Origin: Kiloniella laminariae DSM 19542
Lineage (GTDB): Bacteria > Pseudomonadota > Alphaproteobacteria > Kiloniellales > Kiloniellaceae
Length of the DNA stretch: 64,000 nt
NCBI RefSeq assembly: GCF_000374005.1
Contig: NZ_KB893166.1
Location: forward strand, 1 to 64,000
Reading direction: 5' to 3'
Both the position numbers and the translations under genes were made by a program. The stretch's first letter is position 1; each line of letters starts with the position of its first letter. This document shows, piece after piece, positions 1-8,701 of the stretch. Below the pieces are notes generated by a model, which was given only the letters and a program-made list of their open reading frames with translations, had not been told where the DNA came from and searched no databases.

Positions 1-170
1 TTCTCGCGGATCGCTGCCAAAGCATCCGGCGTTGCTGACTGACCCAATATCGCCTCAGCCAAATCACCAGGAAGCGCCTCCGTGCCCATAAATATGAGCA
101 CGGAGATCACCAGCAACGTCAGAACACCAAACGATAACCGCTTGGTAATCAGACCTATCAAATCACCCAT
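1..170 (-). CDS. ABC transporter permease, DppB/OppB type (N-terminal part, runs off the window)
   Basis: Only the first 56 codons lie in the window; the gene continues leftward. The start at 170 gives a protein opening with a short cytoplasmic segment (MGDLIGLITKRL) and one hydrophobic membrane segment at residues 14-31. A periplasmic stretch follows, with the GTEALPGDLAEAILGQ pattern typical of the first permease of peptide or opine ABC importers, where the conserved 'PGDP' region follows the first transmembrane helix. The substrate cannot be told from this fragment. The gene reads in the same direction as the carnitine genes but is separated from them by about 650 bases, so a shared transcript is not evident. 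Confidence 0.75.
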   Translation of the reverse strand, partial: MGDLIGLITKRLSFGVLTLLVISVLIFMGTEALPGDLAEAILGQSATPDALAAIRE

Positions 171-821
171 CAATCCACCCGAATCATTGTTATTGCCAAT
201 TTTCTTATTGCCCCAAAACCTTGTCCCATAGGTATGATTTTCCCAGGCCTTCCAGCCCCAAACTGTCTAAAAACAGCCCGGAAAAGTGACCGCAGGACAG
301 CTGCTTTGATTATTTTGTTTCTGAAGGATACAAAGAGAAAGGGAAAAAGGCCCGGAAATTCGAAAGCTGCCCAGCAGAACCGCGACAAGAGCGAGTTGCT
401 CTTTCACGATATTGCACAGCCGCTTATACAGAAAAGAGCTATCAAGCTCCGTTCTTTCAGGCATCTCATATCTCCCTGGTCCCTGCCGTAACAGGGGTAT
501 CCGGTAAAAATAACACAACACACCCTGAAGCCCTCTTCAGTGGTGCAACTAATTATTCCGGACCAAACTCTAGCCTCTCAGCTTGTTCCCAGTCTTCTCT
601 GGACTGGATTTTCCGATATCAGCTTTCACAGGCTGTTGCTGCTTTTATTATGCCGGACATTCCGGTCAGGCAACTGATTCGGTCTTCTTTTTAGAGCTCT
701 ATCCTCTTCAAGCTATGCCTCTTATGCTTGCTCAAAACCGTCAAGAAAGGCAGGCAAAGATGTCGTAAACCATCAAAAACAGATCTCTTTGAAGCAAAAG
801 TGCCTAATAACCGCTAAAATT
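171..821. other. Intergenic region without a supported gene
   Basis: This 650-base stretch between the caiD-like gene and the permease has only short, mutually overlapping open frames with no recognisable family. The best candidate is a minus-strand frame at 464-267 (65 codons, MPERTEL start) with an AGGGAGAT ribosome-binding-like sequence, but its C-terminal half is low-complexity and resembles nothing I know. Another minus-strand frame ends in a TGATG overlap with the permease start at 170. The region may hold the permease promoter and leader. I see no convincing terminator. Confidence 0.5.
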
Positions 822-1604
822 TTACCGCCCTTTCCAGACGGGAGATCTTTTTTCAACAAAAGCTACAGACCCTTCTTTGGCATCTTCACTTGCCAACATC
901 CGCTCATAAAAAGGCCACTGCCCACCTCTCATATCCCGATAACACTCTTCCACATCCAGATTTTCTGTTTTTTCCAAGACTTCCTTTACGGCCTGTACCG
1001 ACAGGGGAGCCGCTTCAAGAATTTGTCGGGCCAGTACTCTGGCGGCTGACATCAACTGATCGCCCGGGACAACCTGGTTGACCAGCCCCCAGCTTGCGGC
1101 TTCTTCAGCAGAAAGACGTTTTCCAGTCCATAAAAGCTCCAACGCCAGCGCCCGAGGCAGACGCTTTGGCAAGCGAAAGGAGGCAGCATCGGCAATCAGA
1201 CCGACTTTGGCTTCAGGCAAAAAGAACTGGGCATGCTCAGCTGCGATAACAAGATCGGCAGAGAGCGCCAGCTCGAAACCACCACCAACGGCCATACCAT
1301 TCACAGCGGCAATAATCGGCTTATAACATCCCTTCAGTTCGGTTATCCCGGCAAAGCCACCGGGGCCATAATCACTGTCTGGTGCTTCCCCTTCACTGCT
1401 GGCCACCAGATCCCAACCAGCGGAAAAGAATTTTTCTCCCCCGCCGGTAATGATCGCGACACGCAGATCCGGATCATCGCGGAATGCACAAAAAAGTTCG
1501 CCCATTGCCCTACTGGTTGTCGCATCGATGGCGTTGGCCTTGGGTCGATCAAGCACAACTTCCAGAATTCCGTCCTGATGATGAACTTTAAGTACTTCAG
1601 ACAT
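822..1604 (-). CDS. caiD: CaiD-like crotonobetainyl-CoA hydratase (enoyl-CoA hydratase family)
   Basis: This 260-residue crotonase-fold protein would hydrate crotonobetainyl-CoA to L-carnitinyl-CoA in the cytoplasm. It resembles E. coli CaiD along its whole length, with shared blocks such as [36 protein letters not shown] and the C-terminal EKR.PVWKGR. The two crotonase glutamates sit in GGGFELAL and LPEAKVGL. The loop after the second glutamate reads [12 protein letters not shown]; it lacks the paired glycines of the usual GxxPGxGG motif and is one residue shorter than in CaiD. I chose the ATG at 1604, with a GGGAGAG ribosome-binding site. It overlaps the end of the upstream synthetase gene by 8 bases, which suggests translational coupling. 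Specificity is inferred from similarity and neighbours. Confidence 0.82.
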   Translation of the reverse strand: MSEVLKVHHQDGILEVVLDRPKANAIDATTSRAMGELFCAFRDDPDLRVAIITGGGEKFFSAGWDLVASSEGEAPDSDYGPGGFAGITELKGCYKPIIAAVNGMAVGGGFELALSADLVIAAEHAQFFLPEAKVGLIADAASFRLPKRLPRALALELLWTGKRLSAEEAASWGLVNQVVPGDQLMSAARVLARQILEAAPLSVQAVKEVLEKTENLDVEECYRDMRGGQWPFYERMLASEDAKEGSVAFVEKRSPVWKGR

Positions 1605-3681
1605 GATGTTCTCTCTCCCTTTCAACCATGCGGATCATGGCATCGGCAACAATGACACCCCGTCCCTCTGGCAAGACCATAACAGGGTTAATATCCAGCT
1701 CGGCTAGATTGTTATCATTCTCGACAACAAAGCGGGCGACAGCTTCGACAGCGTCCAACAGAGCAGTAATATCACCGCGGGTCTTGCCCCGATATCCGTC
1801 GATCAGGGGAAAGAGCTTGAGACTGCGCAGAGCAGCGTCAATATCATCGCGTGAAGCCGGGAGTAACAGAGCGCAGGAATCCTTGATCAATTCAACCAGA
1901 ACCCCGCCTGTACCGATAACAAGAGAGAGACCGAACTGCGTATCCCGGGTCACCCCGATAATAATTTCAGCAACAGAATCAGTAATCATCTGCTCGACCA
2001 GAACTCTGTCCGAGAGTTGCGCCATCCCCACTGCCGCGGCCTGAACCGAGGCCACAGATGTCAGATTAAGAGCAACTCCTCCTGCCTCGGTCTTGTGTGC
2101 CAGATTCGCACTGACGGCTTTGACAACCACAGGAAAACCTATTTCTTCAGCAGCCCTGCCCGCTTCATTGATTGCCACAGTCTTGCTGTTCGGCACTTTT
2201 AAGCCATAACCACTCAGCAAGGACTTGGCCCTGGCCTCGTCCAGCATGGTAACTTCACCTTCCAGCTGCGGACAACGCCGCAGGGATGTTGACCGATTTT
2301 TGCTGGAAATTTCCTGCCAGCGCCGACCAATCCAGGCGGCTGATTTGATCGCTTTTAATCCATCTTCCAGTCCCTGGAGCGGAACCACGCCTTTTTCCAG
2401 AAGCAGCGCTCTTGCATGTTCAGGCAAATTCTCGGGCAAGGTAGAGATAACTGCCGCCTGACCTCCTGATGTCTCCTGAGCTGCGATCATCGCCTGCAAG
2501 GCCTTGTCCCAGTCCGGCGCGCCCCCAAGTTTTGCCTTGGGATAGTCCAGCACCAGAAGGGTAACATCGTATCCCCCCTGCATAACACGGGTAAAGCAGG
2601 CTGATTTCTCCTCAAGATCCCCCCAGATATAGGTGTGATAGTCAAAAGGATTAGAAACTGTGACCTTCTCGCCCATCTGGGTTTCGAGTTCGGCTTTCTG
2701 CTGCTCTGGAATAACCCCGAACTGCAGGTCAAGTTTGCTGCCAAGATCGGCCATCAGAGCTGCCTCGCCCCCGGAGCAACTGAGGGAAGCAATATTGGTT
2801 CCTTTGGCCGGACCGGCAACATGAAGGAACTTCAGGGTCTCGATCAGTTCAGAAAGTGTAAAGACCCTGGCAACAGCAATCCGGTTAAAAAGCGTGCTGT
2901 AAAGCGTATCTGATCCAGCCAGGGAGGAGGTATGGCTCATGGTCAACTGAGCCCCAATCTCAGACCCTCCGGCTTTCAATACAATAACAGGGACTTTTTT
3001 CTGACGGGCTTTTTCGACGGCACGACAGAAAGCCGGAATATCATCTATTCCCTCAACATGCAGGCCGATTGCCGTGACCCGTTCATCTTCACAGAGCGCT
3101 TCGATATAATCGGAAAAAGAAAGGATCGTCTGGTTACCGACCGAGATCATATAGGACAGAGGCAGCGATCTTTCCTGCATCGTCAGGCTGATCCCTATGT
3201 TTCCGCTCTGGGAAATAATGGCAACACCGCGTTCTATCTTTTCACCGCCGTGCTGATCAGGCCAGAGTGCTGCACCATCAAGATAATTCAGAAGACCGTA
3301 ACAATTCGGCCCGACAACGGCCAGATCACCCGCCTTTGCCAACAAAGCCTCGTGATAAGGCTGTCCATCAGCCGTCTCGGAAAAGCCCGAAGCATAACAG
3401 ACAGCGCCTCCCGCCCCTCTATCGGCCAACTGGGCAATTGTTTCAACCGCCGGGCCACGGGGTATGGCAATAAAGGCCGCATCCGGCGCAGCAGGTAAAC
3501 TGGCAACATCTGCAAAGCAGGGCAAATCGCCAAGGGTTGCACGCTTGGGGTTAACCGGCCAGATATCCCCCGTATATCCCATAAGCCTGCATTGCCGGAT
3601 CACTTCCGCAGCTTCCCGGCCGCCGACAACAGCGATGGATTTGGGACTGAGGAGACGCCTTATATTCGAAAGACGGGACAT
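1597..3681 (-). CDS. Acyl-CoA synthetase, ADP-forming (acetate-CoA ligase) family
   Basis: The 694-residue protein has the single-chain architecture of ADP-forming acyl-CoA synthetases. It starts with a CoA-binding Rossmann domain (about 10-130), followed by succinyl-CoA-ligase-like domains with IISQSGN near 160 and the phosphohistidine motif MSHTSSLAG (His250). A C-terminal ATP-grasp domain runs from about 470, with FPVVVKAVS...HKTEAGGV and a final LDINPVMV. The family forms an acyl-CoA from acid, CoA and ATP through a phosphohistidine intermediate. Sitting between an acyl-CoA dehydrogenase and a CaiD homologue, it is the likely activator of gamma-butyrobetaine, crotonobetaine or carnitine, replacing the AMP-forming CaiC and the CoA-transferase CaiB of enterobacteria. 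That substrate is inferred. The gene is coupled to caiD by an 8-base overlap. Confidence 0.85.
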   Translation of the reverse strand: MSRLSNIRRLLSPKSIAVVGGREAAEVIRQCRLMGYTGDIWPVNPKRATLGDLPCFADVASLPAAPDAAFIAIPRGPAVETIAQLADRGAGGAVCYASGFSETADGQPYHEALLAKAGDLAVVGPNCYGLLNYLDGAALWPDQHGGEKIERGVAIISQSGNIGISLTMQERSLPLSYMISVGNQTILSFSDYIEALCEDERVTAIGLHVEGIDDIPAFCRAVEKARQKKVPVIVLKAGGSEIGAQLTMSHTSSLAGSDTLYSTLFNRIAVARVFTLSELIETLKFLHVAGPAKGTNIASLSCSGGEAALMADLGSKLDLQFGVIPEQQKAELETQMGEKVTVSNPFDYHTYIWGDLEEKSACFTRVMQGGYDVTLLVLDYPKAKLGGAPDWDKALQAMIAAQETSGGQAAVISTLPENLPEHARALLLEKGVVPLQGLEDGLKAIKSAAWIGRRWQEISSKNRSTSLRRCPQLEGEVTMLDEARAKSLLSGYGLKVPNSKTVAINEAGRAAEEIGFPVVVKAVSANLAHKTEAGGVALNLTSVASVQAAAVGMAQLSDRVLVEQMITDSVAEIIIGVTRDTQFGLSLVIGTGGVLVELIKDSCALLLPASRDDIDAALRSLKLFPLIDGYRGKTRGDITALLDAVEAVARFVVENDNNLAELDINPVMVLPEGRGVIVADAMIRMVEREREHHV

Positions 3682-3736
3682 GGCTCTTTTATACTCCGAA
3701 AGACAAGCTAACCCTGAGGAAAGATATTAATGGGGC

Positions 3737-4897
3737 CTAAGCACCGAGAGGACGCAACAAACCACGAGAAATAATATGGCGTTGTATTTCGCTGGTCCCG
3801 TCCCAGATCCGCTCTACCCGGGCATCGCGCCAGAAACGTTCGATCGGCAGTTCGGTCATGAGGCCCATGCCGCCAAAAATCTGCAGGGTTTCATCTGTAA
3901 CCCGCCCCAGCATTTCGGTGGCATAGAGCTTGGCCATGGCAATATCCTGATCCGCAGGCAACCCTTGATCCAGTTTCCAGGCCGCTCCGAGAGTAAGATA
4001 CTCGGCGGCCTGAATTTCTGTGGCCATGTCGGCAAGCTTGAAAGAAACCCCCTGGAACTTGCCAATGGCCTGACCAAACTGTTTGCGCTCGGCTGCCCAT
4101 TCAACAGCCATATCAAAACAACGTTGCGCCCGGCCTACTGCCAGCGCCGCAACCGTCAGGCGGGTCGCCCCAAGCCAGGTATTGGCTTCGTCAAAGCCTG
4201 TTCCCTCTTCCCCCAGGATCTGGGCCGAAGATACCCGACAGTTATCAAAATTCAGGATCGAGTTATTATAACCCCGGTGTGATACGCACTGATACCCGTC
4301 CCTAATTTCAAATCCGGCTGTATCGCGGTCAATCAGGAAACAGGTGATCCGCTTTTTCGGTCCCCGGGGCGTTTGCTCTTCCCCCGTGGCAATAAAGACG
4401 ATCGCGAAATCGGCCTCATCGGCATGGGTGATAAAGTGTTTTGTCCCGTTAATGATCCAGTCATCACCGTCTTTTATGGCAGAGGCTTTCATGGATCGGA
4501 CATCTGATCCGGCGTCTGGTTCAGTCAGGGCAATACAATCGATTTTCTCGCCCCGTATCGCCGGCTTGAGATACTTCTCGACCTGTTCCCCCTTACAACC
4601 GCACAGAATATTTGATGGCCTGCCAAAGATCACACTAAGTGCCTGAGAAGCCCTGCCGAGTTCTCGTTCCAGTAGGGTCATGGTCACATGATCGAGACCG
4701 CCGCCGCCAAACTCTTCGGGAATGTTCGCGGCATAGAACCCCATATCCAAGACCTTTTGCCGGATATCTCTGGTGATTTCCGGTGGTACATGTCCCTTGG
4801 ACTCAACGATTGCCTCGTGCGGATAGAGTTCTTTTTCAACAAAATCCCGGACAGTGTCCACGACCATTTGCTGTTCTTGCGTAAGGCCGAATTCCAT
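3737..4897 (-). CDS. Acyl-CoA dehydrogenase, candidate gamma-butyrobetainyl-CoA dehydrogenase / crotonobetainyl-CoA reductase
   Basis: A 386-residue flavoprotein of the acyl-CoA dehydrogenase family. Seen: IPEEFGG in the N-terminal helical domain, the FAD-contacting ALTEPDAGSDVRS, then WIINGTKHFIT, and the C-terminal ERKQFG and QIFGGMGL motifs. The position of the usual catalytic glutamate (YEGT in medium-chain enzymes) is aspartate here (WDGTSEIQ). The other known catalytic position, in the LDLER segment of isovaleryl-CoA dehydrogenase, carries no acidic residue (LGATRL). The ATG at 4897 is preferred because GGGAG lies six bases upstream; a longer frame begins at 4921. Neighbours suggest an alpha-beta redox step on a trimethylammonium acyl-CoA. 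The gene lies 55 bases before the synthetase gene, so probably shares its transcript. Confidence 0.85.
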   Translation of the reverse strand: MEFGLTQEQQMVVDTVRDFVEKELYPHEAIVESKGHVPPEITRDIRQKVLDMGFYAANIPEEFGGGGLDHVTMTLLERELGRASQALSVIFGRPSNILCGCKGEQVEKYLKPAIRGEKIDCIALTEPDAGSDVRSMKASAIKDGDDWIINGTKHFITHADEADFAIVFIATGEEQTPRGPKKRITCFLIDRDTAGFEIRDGYQCVSHRGYNNSILNFDNCRVSSAQILGEEGTGFDEANTWLGATRLTVAALAVGRAQRCFDMAVEWAAERKQFGQAIGKFQGVSFKLADMATEIQAAEYLTLGAAWKLDQGLPADQDIAMAKLYATEMLGRVTDETLQIFGGMGLMTELPIERFWRDARVERIWDGTSEIQRHIISRGLLRPLGA

Positions 4898-4987
4898 AAG
4901 CTGCTCCCGTTCATCACTCACTTTGTGATCTACTCACCCGAAATTTCAAACTTTGTGGGCAATAGACACAAGACACCATTTCCCAAG

Positions 4988-5002
4988 GATCAATTGTTGA
5001 TC
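4988..5002. promoter_or_regulatory. Palindrome GATCAA-TTG-TTGATC upstream of the acyl-CoA dehydrogenase gene
   Basis: A perfect 6-bp inverted repeat with a 3-base spacer lies about 90 bases upstream of the dehydrogenase start, and another GATCA follows at 5005. Its size and AT-centred symmetry resemble an operator for a dimeric regulator. It lies in a 198-base intergenic region, suggesting that the dehydrogenase-synthetase-hydratase genes have their own control. No regulator can be assigned from sequence alone. Confidence 0.4.
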
Positions 5003-5029
5003 AGGGATCAAATTTGTTCACTAAAACCT

Positions 5030-5057
5030 CGAAGAGGCTCCGGCGAAGAGGCTCCGG
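5030..5057. repeat. Perfect tandem duplication of a 14-bp unit
   Basis: CGAAGAGGCTCCGG occurs twice head to tail at 5030-5043 and 5044-5057, just after the carnitine dehydrogenase gene. The second copy supplies the left arm of the adjacent hairpin. It probably arose by slippage or local duplication. Confidence 0.85.
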
Positions 5058-5087
5058 GTCAACAACAGCAGGTCCTTGTCCCGGAGC
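5051..5087 (-). terminator. GC-rich stem-loop downstream of the carnitine dehydrogenase gene
   Basis: GCTCCGGG and CCCGGAGC form an 8-bp perfect stem around an internal ACAA/TTGT pairing, starting 8 bases past the dehydrogenase stop codon. It has no T-tract on the minus strand, so it may act as a 3'-end stabiliser or a partial or Rho-assisted terminator rather than a classical intrinsic one. It would separate the cdhC-cdhA pair from the three genes downstream. Confidence 0.45.
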
Positions 5088-5095
5088 CATAAACG

Positions 5096-6592
5096 TTACC
5101 CCTTGGCCGGAGGCACCGCCATTTCGCGACTGCGATAGTCCGGTTGCGGCAGTTTGCTGTGGGCGTCCATAATCTTCTGCAGGATATCCAGCACTTCTGG
5201 TTTGGCCGGACAGGCCTTTCCTGCAGCTGTATCCACATGCAGCACCATCTGCTCGCCTGTTGCCAAAAGCGTATTGTCTTTGGCGTGATAGATATTGTGG
5301 ACAAAATGCAGCCGCTTGTTATCAAGGCCCAATAACTGGGTTGTAACTTTCAGCGGTGCCTGCGCAGCAACTTCCTTAACATTGTAGATGTGGGTCTCTA
5401 CCGTGTAATAGGAATTACCCTGGGCATGGTAGACGTCATTCACCCCGACATAGCGATAAAGTGCATCCGAAGCATCGCCAAAGACCTGGAGGTATCTGGA
5501 CTCTGTCATGTGACCGTTATAGTCCACCCATTCCGGATGAACCTTGTCACTGTGCAGTTCCAGAGGACGGCTCAGGTCGTCAGAAGGGGCCCATTCAGTT
5601 GCACCGTTCATCTCCTGATACTGGCGCTCGTCATCTTCTTTCAGCGTCCGTCCGGAAGCGTAATTAAAGGTCCGAAGGGACTGCATGATCGAAACAAGAC
5701 AGTTATCCCTGAGCTGCTCTAGGTCGCGGATGGAATAGCCTTTTGACTGCTCCTGCGTTCCTTCAACCATACGGTCAATAAGCTGGTCTGTCAGTTCTGG
5801 CGCTTTCAGTTTGGTCCAGGGGAGCTGCAAGGCTGGTCCGAACTGTTCCAGCATGTGACGCATGCCCTGCTCACCGCCAGCAAGATGGAAGGTCAGGCAA
5901 GTGCCCATAAAGGCCCAGCGCAAACCCGGACCATAGATAATGGCCTGATCAATTTCATCGGTTGTGGCGACACCTTCGGCAACCATATGCAGGGTTTCGC
6001 GCCAGAGAGCTTCTTGCAGACGATCGGAAATATAGCCTTCGATTTCCTTGCGAACCTTGAGCGCGTGCATCCCGATAGAGGTATAAAACGCCATCGCTTC
6101 AGTGATATAGCGTTCTTCGGTTTTCTCTCCGCCCAAAACCTCAACCAGTGGCAAAAGGTAGACCGGGTTGAACGGATGGCCGATCAGGACCCGCTCAGGT
6201 CTGATACAGTCGGCCTGAATTCGGGTTGGCAAGAGACCAGAAGAACTGGAGGCAATAATCACATCCGGCCCTACATGTTTGCTGATCTCGGCCAGAAGAC
6301 CACGCTTGAGGTCTTCGCGTTCCGGCGCGTTTTCCTGAACAAAATCCGCCTGGGCCACTGCTTCGGCGAGATTTGTGGTGAAGCTGAGCATCCCTTTTTT
6401 CCGGCGGGGCGCAAGACTGAGATTTGCCAAAGCAGGCTCGGCATTGGCGATAACCTCGCGCAGCCCGCGTTCTGCCGCAGCAGTAACATCTGTCACAACA
6501 ACATTGATGCCTCGATGGAGGCAACGTGCGGCCCAGCCAGCACCGATAACACCAGCGCCAACAATAGCAACTGTCTTGATTTCACGGCTCAT
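5096..6592 (-). CDS. cdhA: L-carnitine dehydrogenase fused to a betainyl-CoA thioesterase-like domain
   Basis: This 498-residue protein joins two enzymes of aerobic carnitine breakdown. Residues 1-330 form a 3-hydroxyacyl-CoA-dehydrogenase-type NAD enzyme (VAIVGAGVIGAGWAA at 8-22, then ASSSSGLLPT and IGHPFNPVYLLPLVEV), as in carnitine 3-dehydrogenase, which oxidises L-carnitine to 3-dehydrocarnitine. Residues about 338-498 form a hot-dog 4HBT thioesterase with the motif WVDYNGHM at 355-362. In Pseudomonas the dehydrogenase (CdhA) and thioesterase (CdhB) are separate proteins; fused forms are known in other proteobacteria. The thioesterase would hydrolyse betainyl-CoA made by the next enzyme. 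The start at 6592 follows AGGA by eight bases. The gene lies 31 bases after the cleavage-enzyme gene. Confidence 0.9.
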   Translation of the reverse strand: MSREIKTVAIVGAGVIGAGWAARCLHRGINVVVTDVTAAAERGLREVIANAEPALANLSLAPRRKKGMLSFTTNLAEAVAQADFVQENAPEREDLKRGLLAEISKHVGPDVIIASSSSGLLPTRIQADCIRPERVLIGHPFNPVYLLPLVEVLGGEKTEERYITEAMAFYTSIGMHALKVRKEIEGYISDRLQEALWRETLHMVAEGVATTDEIDQAIIYGPGLRWAFMGTCLTFHLAGGEQGMRHMLEQFGPALQLPWTKLKAPELTDQLIDRMVEGTQEQSKGYSIRDLEQLRDNCLVSIMQSLRTFNYASGRTLKEDDERQYQEMNGATEWAPSDDLSRPLELHSDKVHPEWVDYNGHMTESRYLQVFGDASDALYRYVGVNDVYHAQGNSYYTVETHIYNVKEVAAQAPLKVTTQLLGLDNKRLHFVHNIYHAKDNTLLATGEQMVLHVDTAAGKACPAKPEVLDILQKIMDAHSKLPQPDYRSREMAVPPAKG

Positions 6593-6623
6593 TCTTAGTG
6601 TCCTATCTGACCAGAAATTGATT

Positions 6624-7517
6624 TCAACGCTGTTTTTTTGCTGCGAATTTTTTACGCGCTTCTTCTGCGCTCAGGGTCCGGGCCCCCATTCTTTCAATGA
6701 TCTCCTTGGCCCGGGAAACCAGCTGGCCGTTGCTCGCCAGGACACCACGCTCCAGATAGAGGTTATCTTCAAGACCGACACGGACATGCCCGCCAAAAAT
6801 CACCGACTGGGCTGCCATGCCCATCTGTGTTGGACCGACACCAAAAGAGCCCCAGTTGGCACCTTCGGGCAGCATGTTGCGCATTGCCAGCATAGTCTCC
6901 CCATTGGCTTCAGCAGCATAAGGGATACCCAGACAAAGCTGGAATAGCGGTGGAGCATCAATCAGCCCTTCGGACATGAGCTGTTTTGCCATCCAGATAT
7001 GCCCCAGCTCAAACGCCTCAATTTCGGGCTTTACTTCCATCTTCTGGATCAGCGCGCACATCTCGCGCAGCATACCCGGTGTGGATACATAGGCGTAATC
7101 ACTGAAGTTCAGGGAGCCGCAATCCAGCGTACAGATTTCCGGGCGCAGCAGATCAATGTGCTTCAGCCGATCAACGGGTGACAGCATGTCTGTGCCTGGG
7201 CCACCATTGTTCGGATTGGCCGGATCGGGAACAAACTCCCCGCCCATACCAGCCGTAATATTGATGACAACATCAACCCCAGATTTATTCATCTTGTCGC
7301 GGAGCAGACCAACGGTTTCTGCGTAAAGATTGATATCGTTGCTGGCCTGGCCCGTATCAGGATTACGGACATGCAGATGCGCGACAGCAGCACCAGCTTT
7401 AGCTGCTTCAATCGCCGCATCCGAGATTTCTTCCGGTGTTACCGGAACATTTGTATGTCTGTCTTTTTTTACGCCGGATCCGGTAACGGGGCAGGTAATG
7501 ATCACTTCATTGTTCAT
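6624..7517 (-). CDS. cdhC: Beta-keto acid cleavage enzyme (BKACE/DUF849), 3-dehydrocarnitine type
   Basis: A 297-residue TIM-barrel enzyme of the BKACE family. These enzymes react a beta-keto acid with acetyl-CoA to give acetoacetate and a new acyl-CoA; the carnitine member converts 3-dehydrocarnitine to betainyl-CoA. The zinc-binding HLHVR lies at 47-51, and MNNEVIITCPVTG is the family's usual N-terminus. GNWGSFG-like (GANWGSFGVG) and GGHVRVGLEDN motifs follow near the C-terminus. It is the first gene of the minus-strand carnitine set and directly precedes carnitine dehydrogenase, which fixes its likely substrate. It is divergent from the CdhR-like regulator, with 159 bases between the starts. 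Confidence 0.9.
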   Translation of the reverse strand: MNNEVIITCPVTGSGVKKDRHTNVPVTPEEISDAAIEAAKAGAAVAHLHVRNPDTGQASNDINLYAETVGLLRDKMNKSGVDVVINITAGMGGEFVPDPANPNNGGPGTDMLSPVDRLKHIDLLRPEICTLDCGSLNFSDYAYVSTPGMLREMCALIQKMEVKPEIEAFELGHIWMAKQLMSEGLIDAPPLFQLCLGIPYAAEANGETMLAMRNMLPEGANWGSFGVGPTQMGMAAQSVIFGGHVRVGLEDNLYLERGVLASNGQLVSRAKEIIERMGARTLSAEEARKKFAAKKQR

Positions 7518-7676
7518 CGTATCGTTCTCTTTTTTGCTATCTGGTCTTTATTTCTGGCGACCCAGCGGAAACCGCCCCCGGGAATCTGACAAACAGTGTA
7601 TGACGAATCTGGATAACAATTTTACATTTCGCACAAGATATGAAACATTTTTCCCAAACATCACGGGAGCGATCAG

Positions 7677-8651
7677 ATGTATCTGTTTGGCAAGCCAGCA
7701 ACCGAGAAACCGCAAAAAATCGACTTTCTTCTGGTTCCGGGATTTTCCCTGCTCTGCTTTTCTTCTGCGCTGGAGCCGATGCGCGCTGCCAACATCAAGG
7801 CCGGAGAAAAACTCTATGAATGGAAAATATACTCGATTTCAGGTTCATCCGTGCGCGCCAGCAACAATATGGATATCAATGTCGACGCTGAACTTTCCCC
7901 AGGCCTCCAGATTCCGGTCCTGATCATCTGTGCCAGCTATGATGTAGAAAAAAGCTACAGCGAAACACTCGCATCCAATCTGCGCAAACTGCGTTCCAAA
8001 GGAACCGAGTTCGGAGGCATGGATACAGGAAGTGAAATTCTGGCCAAAGCCGGGCTACTTAACGGTTATAAAGCAACGGTCCACTGGGAGAACTTTGAAA
8101 GCTTCACTGAAACCTTTCCCAACGTCCAGGCCGAGCGGGATCTCTATGTCGTTGACCGCAACCGCTTCACCTCGGGCGGCGGCACCACCAGCCTGGACAT
8201 GATGCTGCAGCTGATTCGGGTACAATACGGGCTCAAGCTATCGACAGAAGTCGCGGACCAGTTCATCTATCAGCGGTTCAGGGAAGGAAATAACCCGCAG
8301 CGCCTTGCTTCACAAAACCCCCTGATCATGAACAACCCGGTTTTGTCCAGAACCATCGAGATGATGGAAGCCAATATCGAAACACCTTATCTGATACCGG
8401 AGCTGGCCCAGGAAATTGAAACCTCGGTCCGGGAACTGGAGCGGCTGTTCAAGAAGTATCTCAAGTCTTCTCCAGGAACCTATTACCGTAATCTGCGCCT
8501 GGATGTTGCCCAACGACTTTTAAAACAGACGGATCTCTCTATACTGGATGTCGCAATCCGCTGCGGGTTCAATTCAGCAACTTCCTTTGCCAGAAGTTAC
8601 CGGAACAGGTATGGGCAGGCTCCCCGAACCAGTCGTATGATTATTCAATAA
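7677..8651 (+). CDS. cdhR: GlxA/CdhR-type AraC family regulator
   Basis: A 324-residue regulator. Residues about 12-190 form a DJ-1/PfpI (class I glutamine amidotransferase-like) domain (KIDFLLVPGFSLLCFSSALEP, VDRNRFTSGGGTTSLDMML), and residues 220-320 an AraC helix-turn-helix (LERLFKKYLKSSPGTYYRNLRL, ILDVAIRCGFNSATSFARSYR). It belongs to the group of quaternary-amine regulators that includes CdhR (carnitine) and GbdR (glycine betaine). Its divergent position beside the 3-dehydrocarnitine cleavage gene points to the CdhR role: sensing carnitine or a breakdown product and activating the operon. The start at 7677 has GGGAGCG nine bases upstream. The symbol rests on context, as GbdR-like function is also possible. 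Confidence 0.75.
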   Translation: MYLFGKPATEKPQKIDFLLVPGFSLLCFSSALEPMRAANIKAGEKLYEWKIYSISGSSVRASNNMDINVDAELSPGLQIPVLIICASYDVEKSYSETLASNLRKLRSKGTEFGGMDTGSEILAKAGLLNGYKATVHWENFESFTETFPNVQAERDLYVVDRNRFTSGGGTTSLDMMLQLIRVQYGLKLSTEVADQFIYQRFREGNNPQRLASQNPLIMNNPVLSRTIEMMEANIETPYLIPELAQEIETSVRELERLFKKYLKSSPGTYYRNLRLDVAQRLLKQTDLSILDVAIRCGFNSATSFARSYRNRYGQAPRTSRMIIQ

Positions 8652-8701
8652 AAATTACATCAAAATTGACCTGCATCCCTTTGATACAAAAGGAAAATAT
8701 A

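Noticed and set aside
170-388. Minus-strand frame whose stop overlaps the permease start
   Set aside because: The sequence resembles no known protein and it overlaps another equally weak frame; kept only as part of the intergenic description.
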